Positions 35,225 through 46,964 of a DNA stretch of 64,000 nucleotides are shown here, one piece after another. The notes under the pieces were generated by a model. That model saw only the letters and a program-made list of their open reading frames with translations, was not told where the DNA came from and did not search any database. Numbering within the stretch: position 1 is the stretch's first letter; each line of letters starts with the position of its first letter. The stretch is from Chondrosia reniformis (lineage: Eukaryota; Porifera; Demospongiae; Chondrillida; Chondrillidae): the NCBI GenBank assembly GCA_947172415.1, contig OX359193.1, positions 4,644,501-4,708,500 of the forward strand, given 5' to 3'. The translations under genes and the position numbers were made by a program.

Positions 35225-36052
35225 ATGAGTAATTCCTGCACCCCTGAATCCATTGAGGATGATGTCTGGATGAGACTTAAAATGGTCATACATGGCCACA
35301 ATCCACTGTGCACACAGTGGTTTCATTATACTCAGTGGCCTGTCAACTGGCTGGAGTTTGTCTGGCACTGTACCCTCCTCCAGTTGTTGGTGAGAAGTCT
35401 AATGGCTAAGCTGAACTTTCTGGAAGATGGTGGTAGCTGCACAGAAAAGGAAAATCTGGCCAGCAAAGAAGCAACAAGTGCCCAGACTACTCCCATTTCT
35501 GCAAGTGCAGTCTGGGTCTGCATGGAAAGACAGTCACTCAGCTATGAAGAGAAGGAAATGATTCGTACTGGACAATGCCTCACTGACAACCACATGAATT
35601 TTATTGAAGCTCTAATACAGGAGCAATTCCCTGCTATTCGAGGACTTGTAAACACCCTGAAGGCAAGTAAACCATGTGCTCACACAACCCTACAATCCGA
35701 AGGATTGCAGGTTCTTTTCTGTAGGGGTAGTCACTGGATTGTGGCATCCACTATGGGCTGTCCCCCTAACAATGTACACATTTATGATAGCGTTTACAGG
35801 GACATTGATGCCACTACCAAGGCTACTCTGGCTCATTTGTTGGGAGTTCCTAATATAGTTCTTCGTATTAACATGGGCCAAGTAATGCAACAGATGGGAG
35901 GAAAGGACTGTGGAATCTTTGCAGCCGCAGTCTTGACATCACTGGCTCATGGACAGAATGGATCATTCAAATTTAGACAGGTGGGGATGAGAGCGCATCT
36001 TGTAGAGTGTGTGGAGAAAGGCAGGCTCTGTCTATTCCCAAATGCAAGATAG
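35225..36052 (+). CDS. Ulp1/C48 protease copy 2, chimeric N-terminus
   Basis: 275 codons from ATG 35225. The first 55 or so residues are antisense of the transposase tail, brought in frame by the tandem junction at 35,390. The rest repeats the protease of unit 1 with intact His, Asp, Gln and Cys, and one difference (GS for GP after HGQN). The HIRAN domain is missing. Whether it is expressed is unknown; the leader is an accident of the duplication. Confidence 0.6.
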   Translation: MSNSCTPESIEDDVWMRLKMVIHGHNPLCTQWFHYTQWPVNWLEFVWHCTLLQLLVRSLMAKLNFLEDGGSCTEKENLASKEATSAQTTPISASAVWVCMERQSLSYEEKEMIRTGQCLTDNHMNFIEALIQEQFPAIRGLVNTLKASKPCAHTTLQSEGLQVLFCRGSHWIVASTMGCPPNNVHIYDSVYRDIDATTKATLAHLLGVPNIVLRINMGQVMQQMGGKDCGIFAAAVLTSLAHGQNGSFKFRQVGMRAHLVECVEKGRLCLFPNAR

Positions 36053-36747
36053 ACTATAGACTATTATGACAATAATATATCATAATATATAATGCAATAA
36101 TGCCAATGCCATGCCATATATAATGCCATCCAGACAGGAAATGCAATTTCAGTCCAGGGCTCCCTTACCCCATCCGCAAGGCCACGTAGTGATGACTGTT
36201 TTTTTGACCATGAGTTGCTGTTGTTATCATTGAACGTATTGTATATATAATGATATATTATTATCGTAACACTTGTAGCTGCAATATAACATATTTATTA
36301 CTTATATTATATACTTCTCCCATTTAGATAGTAATGTTCCTAATATATGCAGCCTACACATGGTGTCTTTATTCACAAGTAATCAGGTATTCCAGAATAT
36401 GTAGTGACTTCTCTTAGACTAATTTTCAGGCTAAAAGTTTGCAGTTATGCAATAGGCTTATTAAAGGTTATAAATACTAAAATCTGTATGCCTTTAAAAC
36501 CTAAATTCTATCCCGGCAGCCTCTAATTAGAATTTTAGGTGGAATTCCCAGTAACAGCTGTCTGTCCCAGTGGAGCAGAAGTAGGAAGAGAAGAAAAGAA
36601 GACAGAAAAGACTCCGTGTATCCTTTACAGATAGGCTTTTAGGCTTTTTACAGAATATATAGGCATAGCATGTAGGAAAATGGTGTATTAGATTTTTCAT
36701 ATACCTATTACCATGACATATTATATAATGTTCACTTCATCGTGTTA

Positions 36748-37575
36748 ATGAGTAATTCCTGCACCCCTGAATCCATTGAGGATGATGTCTGGATGAGACT
36801 TAAAATGGTCATACATGGCCACAATCCACTGTGCACACAGTGGTTTCATTATACTCAGTGGCCTGTCAACTGGCTGGAGTTTGTCTGGCACTGTACCCTC
36901 CTCCAGTTGTTGGTGAGAAGTCTAATGGCTAAGCTGAACTTTCTGGAAGATGGTGGTAGCTGCACAGAAAAGGAAAATCTGGCCAGCAAAGAAGCAACAA
37001 GTGCCCAGACTACTCCCATTTCTGCAAGTGCAGTCTGGGTCTGCATGGAAAGACAGTCACTCAGCTATGAAGAGAAGGAAATGATTCGTACTGGACAATG
37101 CCTCACTGACAACCACATGAATTTTATTGAAGCTCTAATACAGGAGCAATTCCCTGCTATTCGAGGACTTGTAAACACCCTGAAGGCAAGTAAACCATGT
37201 GCTCACACAACCCTACAATCCGAAGGATTGCAGGTTCTTTTCTGTAGGGGTAGTCACTGGATTGTGGCATCCACTATGGGCTGTCCCCCTAACAATGTAC
37301 ACATTTATGATAGCGTTTACAGGGACATTGATGCCACTACCAAGGCTACTCTGGCTCATTTGTTGGGAGTTCCTAATATAGTTCTTCGTATTAACATGGG
37401 CCAAGTAATGCAACAGATGGGAGGAAAGGACTGTGGAATCTTTGCAGCCGCAGTCTTGACATCACTGGCTCATGGACAGAATGGACCATTCAAATTTAGA
37501 CAGGTGGGGATGAGAGCGCATCTTGTAGAGTGTGTGGAGAAAGGCAGGCTCTGTCTATTCCCAAATGCAAGATAG
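36748..37575 (+). CDS. Ulp1/C48 protease copy 3, chimeric N-terminus
   Basis: Same layout as copy 2, starting ATG 36748 with the junction at 36,913. The protease part is identical in protein to unit 1. Catalytic residues are intact and there is no HIRAN domain. Confidence 0.6.
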   Translation: MSNSCTPESIEDDVWMRLKMVIHGHNPLCTQWFHYTQWPVNWLEFVWHCTLLQLLVRSLMAKLNFLEDGGSCTEKENLASKEATSAQTTPISASAVWVCMERQSLSYEEKEMIRTGQCLTDNHMNFIEALIQEQFPAIRGLVNTLKASKPCAHTTLQSEGLQVLFCRGSHWIVASTMGCPPNNVHIYDSVYRDIDATTKATLAHLLGVPNIVLRINMGQVMQQMGGKDCGIFAAAVLTSLAHGQNGPFKFRQVGMRAHLVECVEKGRLCLFPNAR

Positions 37576-38267
37576 ACTATAGACTATTATGACAATAATA
37601 TATCATAATATATAATGCAATAATGCCAATGCCATGCCATATATAATGCCATCCAGACAGGAAATGCAATTTCAGTCCAGGGCTCCCTTACCCCATCCGC
37701 AAGGCCACGTAGTGATGACTGTTTTTTTGACCATGAGTTGCTGTTGTTATCATTGAACGTATTGTATATATAATGATATATTATTATCGTAACACTTGTA
37801 GCTGCAATATAACATATTTATTACTTATATTATATACTTCTCCCATTTAGATAGTAATGTTCCTAATATATGCAGCCTACACATGGTGTCTTTATTCACA
37901 AGTAATCAGGTATTCCAGAATATGTAGTGACTTCTCTTAGACTAATTTTCAGGCTAAAAGTTTGCAGTTATGCAATAGGCTTATTAAAGGTTATAAATAC
38001 TAAAATCTGTATGCCTTTAAAACCTAAATTCTATCCCGGCAGCCTCTAATTAGAATTTTAGGTGGAATTCCCAGTAACAGCTGTCTGTCCCAGTGGAGCA
38101 GAAGTAGGAAGAGAAGAAAAGAAGACAGAAAAGACTCCGTGTATCCTTTACAGATAGGCTTTTAGGCTTTTTACAGAATATATAGGCATAGCATGTAGGA
38201 AAATGGTGTATTAGATTTTTCATATACCTATTACCATGACATATTATATAATGTTCACTTCATCGTG

Positions 38268-39616
38268 TTAATGAGTAATTCCTGCACCCCTGAATCCATT
38301 GAGGATGATGTCTGGATGAGACTTAAAATGGTCATACATGGCCACAATCCACTGTGCACACAGTGGTTTCATTATACTCAGTGGCCTGTCAACTGGCTGG
38401 AGTTTGTCTGGCACTGTACCCTCCTCCAGTTGTTGGAGGATTTGTGATGCATACCACACCTGAAATTTTGATTTCAGAAAGTCTTTGGCTGGCTTGTTCA
38501 CACTCACATCAACGGGGTTGCAGACAGTCAGTGCAGTTCGGTGGAACCATAACCATCTCAAAATGGTGTTACCTTAACTTTGCAATGACATCTACAGTAT
38601 TCTACCCTCTAAATTCATCATAAATCGTAAGAGCATGGTGATCACCTGGGAGTCCCAGTTCTTTCTTTGATTTATTCTGGATGCATAAGGGACAATGATT
38701 TTGTCAACATTGTCTGCTCATTTGACCAGTGAGTAGGGGTATGGGTGATGTGCCAATCAGGTGGAAATGGGTACTCAGGAGGATTGCACTTCTTTGTTTT
38801 CCCCTGATACACTAGCTGAATGGGGAGAAAATTACCGCTCAGTGTTGCAGCAAACAATGCTGTGATCTGCCGTTTGTCACTGAATCTGCCAATTTCAATT
38901 CTTGTTGCACCTTTCTTCTCCATTGTCTACTTTGATGCAGGGACATAGCTCAGTGCAGTGTGGTCCCAGTTCAACACCAATTGTGCGGGAATCTCCTCAA
39001 ATTCTGTTGTTACTTGAATTTGTTGGAGAAATGTTGAAGGCAAATCATCCAAGTTTGCAGGTAGGACTCGAATTTTAGTGCCACCTTTTCTCTTTACAAA
39101 TCCCATTCGGCGAAGTAGACTCTGAGCCCAACTTCTTGTGAGTGCAACAGACCCACTGTATTCCTGAAGCAGTGTTTGATGTATGACTGCAGAATAGAGT
39201 CAATTGTCTCACCCAACAGCAATGGGCGGCCAGGTTTCTTGGGTGGGAGACTTGTCACCGACACTTCATCCAGGCTCTTTCCTGCTGGCCTCTTTTTCCC
39301 AAGCTCCTGGTAGTAGTTCTTCTTGATTGAACGCACTGTACTCTCGTTCAGTGGCCTTGTCCAATTCCTTAGAGAATCTCACAGCTGCAGCATTCCCGTT
39401 CTCACTCGCTTACTTGCTAATCTGTGCTCGCTGTTTATCTGTTAGTCGACCATATGGTCCCCGTGTATGCGACTTTGCACTGGCATCTCGTTTCTCGGCC
39501 GACAAAACATTTAGGTTCGCTTGTCGAATCACCCTTGGTGGGATATCGTCAGAAAGTGGACCCGCAGGGTCAGGAAGGTGGCCGTTGACCGACTTGAAGT
39601 AACGCAGCAGTGCCAT
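38268..39616 (-). pseudogene. pogo/CENP-B-type transposase, decayed
   Basis: From ATG 39616: MALLRYFKSVNGHLPDPAGPL, then a DNA-binding region (DKQRAQISK, TAA, ASENGNAAAV) and VRSIKKNYYQELGKK after a shift. The DDE domain contains LVLNWDHTALSYVP (first Asp) at about 38,960. The C-terminal VSVNKPAKDFLKSKFQVWYA...MKPLCAQWIVAMYDHFKSHPDIILNGFRGAGI ends at 38,268. Several stops and shifts disable it. Its last 55 codons are repeated in each array unit. Confidence 0.8.
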
Positions 39617-39748
39617 ATAGCAGCGAAGAGAACATCAAGAGCCCGCCAAATAATGACGAATATTTCGCGTGTACATATTTTTGCGAATTGGGAACAAACC
39701 GTGAAAATAGCGAAAATTTGTCTTATGCGAAAAAATACTCCTATGGTA

Positions 39749-40192
39749 CCCTGTAATAACCTCCGTATTTTTCTGCATAACTTAGTTTATTTACTTTCAT
39801 TATGTCTCCATAACTCCATTCATATAAACGCTAGTCGCTGTAACTTCACTAACATTTTTCTATTGATATAATAACTGCACATATGAATTTATATAAGAAT
39901 TAAACGAAAACGGGAAAGCCAAACTTGAGCTTATAGTGAAATACTTGTTTGCCCATGATGTAATGGATATTGCACAAGTTTCCGAAAGGAAATACCTTTA
40001 ATAGACTTTTTGCTAAATAAATGTCATAATTACTTCCGGAGCTCAAGTCTTCGTCCGTAAGACATGGCCGACATATACGTAAAGCCATGAAATGCTTTTT
40101 ATTCCTTCCTGTAACGAAGAACAAACGAATGAATAGCCTGTCAACGATATATATACGAATAGGAACAAAGTGCGAGGCATTAACATTCGAAA
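39749..40192. other. no gene recognised
   Basis: AT-rich spacer between the pogo composite and the SWIM-protein gene. It may contain the promoter of the latter. Confidence 0.5.
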
Positions 40193-41500
40193 ATGGCAAT
40201 TTTAGAAGACGCAATGTCCCTTTTGCCCGTTGTACTCGTGGAAGATGATGTTCCTGGTGCGAAGCTGGCCGAACCGCTAGTGAGACACACCATATGCGAA
40301 CTTTCCTGGTGGATTGAATGCCGTGGATGCCATCCTCCCCCTACGAGTGCCACTAATACTGTTTACTGCCGTGAGGTACGCAAAATCATGGCAGCAAATC
40401 CACCAGTTATCAACATATGCGGTAGCTGTACTGAAAGGAAACAAAAGGTGATGCAGGAGGCAGGTCTACATGTAGAACCATTCATTGAGACATCTGCCCC
40501 ACCCTTCCCCCTTTGGGTTGGATCTCTGATAGGGGAGAAGTTGCACGCCGAATTTCACAGCTTCCAAGGGATACCCTGTATGACTACCTATCGGGTAAAT
40601 CAGTGCAACCAGGTGCTGAAACGTTTCGTGCCTTGAAAAAGGTCTACGTATTCTGTATGTCAGGTAGAGTTCAGAGCATTCATATCAATGACCGCCTTCC
40701 ACACCTGCTCTTTGTGAAGTCTAGGATTGCACCATCAATGAAGGAGGGCACCTACACTGTGCAAATTTGGTTGAAGAAGAGGGATGCATCCATCAACCAT
40801 GCAGTGTACCAGTGTCCAGCAGGGAGAGTGAAAACTGTACTGTATTAGGTCATGATATATTTATATAGACTGCATGTTATATATCTATGGTATACTGGGT
40901 TAGGAAGTTTAGGAAGTTTGCTGGTACTTCATCTATGGATACATGGGGCCCATGTTTACATCATCAGTGTATAATATTGCAAGATAATGCTTGGTGCATC
41001 TTGTTTTGCAGGTTATCTGCAAGCTGTGTGCACATCTCAGCTTTGCTCCATGCCCTTGCGGACATCAGACCAAAGGGGACAGAAGTTGCTCCCACTTCTT
41101 AGCTATGCAAGTGGGTACAACCACACAAAAGGAAGGCACCTTTTGCCTTTGTTCTCACAGGGCAGCTTCAGAAAATATGACATTAACAAGCGAGAGAAAA
41201 GGAGAGGAACAACCTTCTCTACAGACCAATGAGTGCAGCTCACTCAAGTGATGCCATCAAGAACTTGCCACAGCTACTAAATGACCTGGATGGCACCAGT
41301 TCATGCATGGCACTCTTGTTTAATGATGTGAACAAAGGAACAGGGACCTCATGTGCCGGCGGAGAGCTCACAAGAACAATGGGGACTGATCCCGAAATGA
41401 TAGTTCATGCAGAGGCTGAAGTGCTGGAAGATGAACATGCCGCTAGTGGAACATGTCAACACTTCCGTAAATTATCAATAAAATTCGCTAGCTAACACCC
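40193..41500 (+). pseudogene. SWIM zinc-finger protein of a transposon, frames broken
   Basis: ATG 40193 opens DDVPGAKLAEPLVRHTICELSWWIECRGC, similar to SAP-like N-terminal segments of invertebrate SWIM/YqaJ proteins. After a frame change near 40,540: ISQLPRDTLYDYLSGKSVQPGAETFRALKK, SIHINDRLPHLLFVKSRI, then YQCPAGR. An intron (about 40,825-41,010) separates this from SASCVHISALLHALADI, giving the C-X-C...C-X-H SWIM finger. A HKRKAP..SFRKYDINKREKRR tail follows in a third frame. No YqaJ domain follows in this copy. Confidence 0.65.
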
Positions 41501-42557
41501 TTTTTTAATTTATTCTATTTTACTTTAGAAACATTGTATCGTTGAACAAATCATTTAGAATTGAAGCGCTATTCTTTCGTAATATTTTGGCTACAACAGC
41601 GTCAGGATTGCAGGCTTAAAAGAGAAGGTAAGCGGCCGTAAGTGATAGGTGTAAAATTGCTAAAAATGTTTTATCAGACAGGGGAAAATACAAGAATAGA
41701 ATAAATGGTGACACCAATCTACGAAGGATAATGATATCTAACGATTGTATGTATACTCCTTTTAAATTCCCTTTAGTTTTTGAATTATAATCTAAAATGT
41801 ATTTTCCTACCTTTATTGGGCGCCTCTAGTACTTCATAACTCAGTTAAACAAAGGAATATTCCAGGAGTATAGATATACAATCCTCCACTGTCTGATAAT
41901 CGGTTCATTATCCATTTGTCTCTTCTCCTTCGAGTAAAGGTATTGTCACGTGATAGTCAGCCTAATATTAGGAATATAGCTTAGCCATCATACAATGACG
42001 TCTTATGACGTTGTATATGCACCCATATATTTGGTAAGATAAAGTTGATATTTCAAGTAAGGCTTCTCGGTAGCGATACAGTTTCCTTGATCAAAGTTTT
42101 TGTTGTCGTAAGAGGTAAGTGGAAACAGTAAGCATATTGCATGTCTACTAATATTTATGTAATTATCAACGGCGAAAATGTATGAGCAATTAACGTAGTA
42201 TAATCAAAAGATAAATAGAAAGTTTAGGTCACGTTGGCCGTCCCCCTTTATACTATATGAATTGCTCATAAGTTTTCACAATTGATAATTTGACTTCGAT
42301 AAGGACTAGTGATGACTCGTGACGTTTCAATCACGCATACCACTACCAGATAAAAGGACAGATGGCTATCACAGGTCGGAATTTGTGTGACCTTGTGGTG
42401 ATGTCTGCTTGTAAAATAGCTATACAAAGGATTCACTTTGACCAGCCATTCTGGAATGACTGCTTCATAAAACTGAGGCACTTTTATTTCACATTTGTAT
42501 TACCAGAAATGCTTAGGAGGAGGAATGTTGACATTGCATGAATAAATGTATGGTTTA
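41501..42557. other. no gene recognised
   Basis: AT-rich sequence downstream of the two genes. The 71-codon minus ORF at 42,266-42,481 shows no domain. Confidence 0.5.
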
Positions 42558-44010
42558 CTAATCATGTTCAAAGTCGGAAAATGTACTAAAATCAACACAG
42601 TCAGCTTGTTCCAAAAATAAGCACATCACCACATCATCTGTAGGATACTCTGTGTCTGCAGTACAATCCCCTGGTGTGAGTGGAGTAATTCCAGTGCCAC
42701 ACGTGCTGGATGTACTTGCTACATCTGTAGAATCCAGAGGGGATGGGTTGGTATCCACTGCAATTGCAACAGATTCAGGGCTAGGTGGAACAAGGGGTGG
42801 TTGAAAGTTTGTGAGCCATGGACACACTTTGAGAGTGGGGTTAGCCAATCGTGACAAGGTTATTGGTATATGAAAAAGGATTGCAAAATTCTTTATCCTG
42901 CCTATGCAGCGCTCTACACGAATGCGCAGTGACGCAATTTTTTGTCCCTCAAATGCCTCCTTGGAATGAAACTGACCTTTTCCCTCTAGGAAAGGTGGAA
43001 TGTTAAGACCCACAACAATCTTGTTCAGGTCGTCATCAATCAAAAAACCACGATCAGCCATCACTGAGGAAGCTTGGACATCCTTCAGCAGCTGCAGCAA
43101 TCCAGACTTCTGCGTTAATTCCTTGTCTGAAATACTGCCCATATACAGATCAGAAATAAAGGACACTGCTCCATTTGGTGTGCACGCAATGAGAAATTTG
43201 GCTGTATTGTAGTGCTTGTATGATAACCATGTAGAACTTTGCAGGTAAAGGTCAGTAGGAGTCTCAATGTATATCTCCGAAGCATCTACAATGCTAATGG
43301 TAGTGGGATACTTTTCTTTCAAAGTTGTTGGAAGATGCTGCAGTATGACTTTCCTGGGCCACCATGTTAGCTTTGCTAGGAGGCCAAGAAGCAGATCCAT
43401 GTTGTCACAAGCCTTGACACAGTGGACAGTGATAGTCCAAAGCGAAAGGCCAAATCTTCTCTAAGGGTAAGACGAAGCCTAAGAAGTGTCAGGAAGAGCT
43501 GGTCCTGCAATGCCATTTTCATTTTTCTACCATGTCCATCTTTCTTATCCTTCACCACCTCAGCACTTTCACTGCGGTAGTAGTTCAAATTCTCTGCTGC
43601 AGGCAATAAGATATGGTAGAACGCCTGAAATACAGCATAAGACTGAAAACCAGTGTAGAATGACACCCATTTGTCGTTGCCCTTGATGTCATCTACACAG
43701 AAGTTTAGACTCTCAACTACTTTTGCCCTCAACGCCTTTTTCTCCTCACTCAAACTCTCCGCAATACCTCTACAATCAACCTTTTCCTTTTTGATCCGAA
43801 CCTGATCCTCCTTCATCAGATCTTTCAGCCGCTTCTTAGGGGATGATCTGCTTGGCGCGGGTCGTTTTTGAGGTAATCCAAAGCGCTCACTGACATCTGC
43901 TTGCGGCATTGGGTTGCTCTCCGTTTTATCGCCGTACAAGAAGTACTGGCTGCATACCCTATGGTGCTCTTCGACGACAAAATCGGACGGAAGCTTGAGG
44001 GATGCGCGCT
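42558..44010 (-). pseudogene. DDE_Tnp_4 (HARBI1/ISL2EU-like) transposase, one shift
   Basis: The upper frame (43939-43376) has an RVCSQYFLYGDKT THAP-like tail reaching up to about 44,010, then a basic linker and the helix-turn-helix DQLFLTLLRLRLTLREDLAFRFGLSLSTVSRLV. A one-base shift near 43,380 leads into the catalytic domain (43400-42558). D1 is in SIVDASEIYIETP, D2 in SVMADRGFLI, E in RIRVERCIGRIKN, with the family hallmark QSSTWLSYKHYNTAKFLIACTPNG. All catalytic residues are kept. The N-terminal THAP domain is incomplete. It diverges from the SWIM-YqaJ gene at 44,170, the pair expected in ISL2EU-type elements. Confidence 0.78.
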
Positions 44011-44169
44011 ACAGATCTCTTGCCTAAGCTTCTTCCCCGTGTTCTTCGAACCTTCTTGAAGCCCTTTGTGCATTCTACAATACTGCCTTAACGAGATTGC
44101 GGGCTTCCACTTCCTATACCTGCCATGCATGCTCAAAAGTGGTCATTTTCGCTATACACACCATACATA

Positions 44170-45705
44170 ACTGGAGTGCACTGAACTCCAGTAGTAATCA
44201 AAATTTATTTGGCAAACTGTTGACTACTTCTGTGCATGCAGCCTCTAGGAGAAGATGGTTGGACTCCTTCCTGGAAGGATTGGCAAGCATGATTGCAGAC
44301 GTGGTGTCAAAGTAGAGGTACACAGAGAAGCTGGAGTTGGTGGATGGGATTGATCCGTACAAAGTTGCAAAGGGCGACTGGCGAGACGACGTGGACGTGT
44401 GGCCAGCAATCACGCAACTTCAGGTGTGTTTGTACCTCATCCGAGCTCCGAGTCCCTACTCCGAAAAGTCTTGACAGCTACCAGAATTTTGTGTGAGGAT
44501 GGGTTAGGTAAGTGCTTGTGAAACCCGTTCGTGATAAGCAAATTGTGATTGGAAAGGTTAGTCCAAGCTAACTGCAAAGCATTCTTGAACAAAAGTAATT
44601 CATGCACAGCATGGGTAAACTAATACTCGCTTCTACTCAGGTGAACCACTCCCAAAAGCTGAATGAAAAGCCATTGACTCCATGGGTAATAGTCATGGAA
44701 AATGGTAAAATTCTTGCACTGCGACTGTGCAGCTGGAATTGGTGAGACGTGTTCCCATGTTGCTTCATTGCTCTGGGTATTTGGTGTAGGAGTTGAAAGC
44801 AGGTATTCATTGACGGTCACTTAGAAGAGTGCATATTGGGTTATGTCACCTGCAATTTGCTCCGTTCCATATGCACCACTGAAGGATATCGACTTCACTG
44901 GGAAGAAGAGGAAGTCATGTAAATCTGGAGCAACTAGCAGTAGTTCCTCATCTAAGAAGCCAGTTCCTGAAGCATCCGAGAGTGAAAAGTTGCAGTTCTT
45001 CAATGCCTTGGCCCCGTGTCCAGGAACTAAGTCAGCAGTACTGGCCGTTACTCCTGTTCACTGTGATGCATATGTTCCTGCATCTTTTGCTCCTGAGTTA
45101 CCTATGGTACTCTCCGATCTTTACCAGCCAGATAACCTTAGTTTAGGTTATAATGAATTATTGCAGATGGCTGTCAGCACAGTGATATTTCTGTGACAAG
45201 TCTGCAAGCTGTGCAAGCAGAGAAAAATACACGGGATCAAGCTAAATTTCGGCTGTGGTTTCACTTGCGAACAGGAAGGGTCACAGCCTCAAAATTTAAA
45301 AACCCTTGCCGTACTGATCTAGCTAACCCTAAGCTTGATAATGTATATGGAAAATGTTAGATATCAATTTGCTTTAATGCAGGTGCAAGCCCAGCTTATG
45401 TGTACAGGAAGTAAGTACTGTGATTTTATTGTGTACACAAAACAGAGTGTGCACATAGAACGTGTGGAGGCTGACACTGCCTTTGCTGAGGAGAACGTGC
45501 CAAAGGTGAAGACATTTTTTTGAAACTGCTCTCTTGCCAGAACTACTTGGCAAGTGGTTCTCACGTCCTCCGCAGCAAAGCCAGTCGACATCATCTGGGG
45601 GAAGTGAACAGGCAACATCCAGCACTGAACTGAAATACTGCTATTGCCAGGAAGGAGAACATGGTGACATGGTAGGATTGGACCTCTTGGCCACTTTATG
45701 AGACA
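44170..45705 (+). pseudogene. SWIM-YqaJ nuclease protein of an ISL2EU-like element
   Basis: Blocks in order: VDGIDPYKV..DVDVWPAITQLQVCLYLIRAPSPYS (44,340-44,470); NHSQKLNEKPLTPWVIVMENGK; SWIM finger HCDCAAGIGETCSHVASLLW (about 44,717-44,776); after an in-frame TAG, VPYAPLKDIDFTGKKRK; then the YqaJ-type exonuclease start RDQAKFRLWFHFRTGRVTASKFK (about 45,230-45,300). It closes with LLPELLGKWFSRPP and a truncated PHD-like CYCQEGEHGDMVG at about 45,690. YqaJ proteins resemble lambda exonuclease. The middle of the nuclease is interrupted by shifts. Confidence 0.75.
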
Positions 45706-46702
45706 CTTCAATTCTACATATATAACCTCCAGAACACAAGCAAATATCCGAGACATCGTTGATGGATGAATCCCAAGTCGATTCCTAAGGTCTTGCAATG
45801 GAAGTGCAAGACGGAGCCGCATTAGTGTCAGGAGAAGTTGTTGAAATGGCGACAGTGATGTACGGCTTACTAGGTAAGGCTGGACATAGGAATATAGCTT
45901 AGACAAAACATACTAGTTGGTTAGCCCAGTACAATATCGAACCTCGTAGTCATCATCTTTTAATGCGTATTCATTCATTACATATGTCTTCAGTTTGTCA
46001 TTAGCTTCTTTGTTCTGCTTCAAACACACACCAACAGTTTCTAGCTGAGTACACTTGAGCTTCAGTTCCTCGCAAGTGGATTTTAAGCTCTCAACTTCGT
46101 CAGATGTACTTTCTAGCTTTAAGATGTCATTCAGTGACAGCATGGCTTGACATTCTACTGCTGTAGGTCTGCTGCATTCTCCTTCATCTTCTCCCTACAT
46201 ATACATACCAAGGCAACAAATACTGTTTCACTACAATTCAAAACTAGCTATATTATGAAATCCAGTATTGCTAGCTATAGCTATATAGCTAGCTATAAGA
46301 ACTCACCATTGTTGATAGTGAGAGTAGTGCATCACATGTTTCGATTCTCTTTCTTTTCCCTTTCCTTTCTACTGTCCTTCGGTACCTCTCTTCAGCTGCA
46401 GATGCTGGTTCTGGTGCTCCACCAAGATATCGTGATGGGGCCCAGTCACGGTTTGTTTCATCGTACAGATCACTGTGTTCACCTGTTACGAAGTGCCGAG
46501 AACAAACGCGGGTGTATATATACTTCTCCGGTCCAAGGTCCTCCTTGTGTATCCGCGCGAGCCACAAATCTCGCCGCTTCATGCTCAGATCGTGTGTTTT
46601 CTCCCCTTGGTGCGTTATCACTGATGGTAAGCGAAAGAAGTGTGTTCCCTTGTCTCTATCGGACCTATTGCCACACCCCACCACAGCACAAAAGTTCACC
46701 AC
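45706..46702 (-). pseudogene. THAP-type transposase, N-terminal half
   Basis: The frame near 46,700 reads VNFCAVVGCGNRSD...HFFRLP...RRDLWLARI...RVCSRHFVTG...DWAPSRYLGG, a THAP zinc finger. A coiled coil follows at 46,143-45,930, then LSPFQQLLLTLMRLRLALPLQDLRNRLGIHPSTMSRIF. Homology stops at about 45,706, where the YqaJ gene begins antisense. The catalytic half is missing. The expected start ATG is GTG, and no other in-frame ATG precedes it, so the start is lost. Confidence 0.72.
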
Positions 46703-46964
46703 TACCGCTAAACGTTCCTTGCTGCCTTGCTACGTCGTCGAAAACTCGCATCATGCAGCTGCCGCATAGATACGTAGAACCATACTGTCAGCTTGTCCTC
46801 CAACATGGCCGACCATATCAAATGACGTAACGTGCAAAGGGTCAATAACTGAATTACAGCAAGCATTGTAAACAATAATGAAATGATGACATGGTAAATA
46901 ACTTGAAACATGTTTGTCAATAGTACAGATTGTGTTACATGTGTCTGTTTCTAACTTAGCAGTT
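46703..46964. other. no gene recognised
   Basis: Short spacer between the THAP transposase and the retroelement fragment. Confidence 0.5.

Larger units (their letters stand above)
33867..38435 (+). repeat. three tandem 1,523-bp units
   Basis: Units 33867-35389, 35390-36912 and 36913-38435 are almost identical; I noticed only two substitutions (near 34,926 and 35,962). Each contains the Ulp1-like coding part, about 690 bp of spacer and the antisense 3' end of the transposase. The junction joins CAGTTGTTG to GTGAGAAG without obvious homology. Confidence 0.95.
33341..39746. mobile_element. pogo-like composite transposon with HIRAN-Ulp1 cargo
   Basis: Inverted repeats CCATAGGAGTATTT at 33341-33354 and, reversed, 39733-39746, both flanked by TA (33339-33340, 39747-39748), as for Tc1/pogo elements. 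The plus strand carries a HIRAN-Ulp1 gene from 33,538. The minus strand carries a decayed pogo/CENP-B-type transposase from 39,616 to 38,268. The two genes converge. A central 1,523-bp segment is present in three tandem copies, so the founding element was about 3.36 kb. It sits 65 bp past the piggyBac stop. Confidence 0.8.

Noticed and set aside
33867..38435. CRISPR-like array
   Set aside because: The units are 1.5 kb and directly adjacent without spacers, in a eukaryotic transposon.
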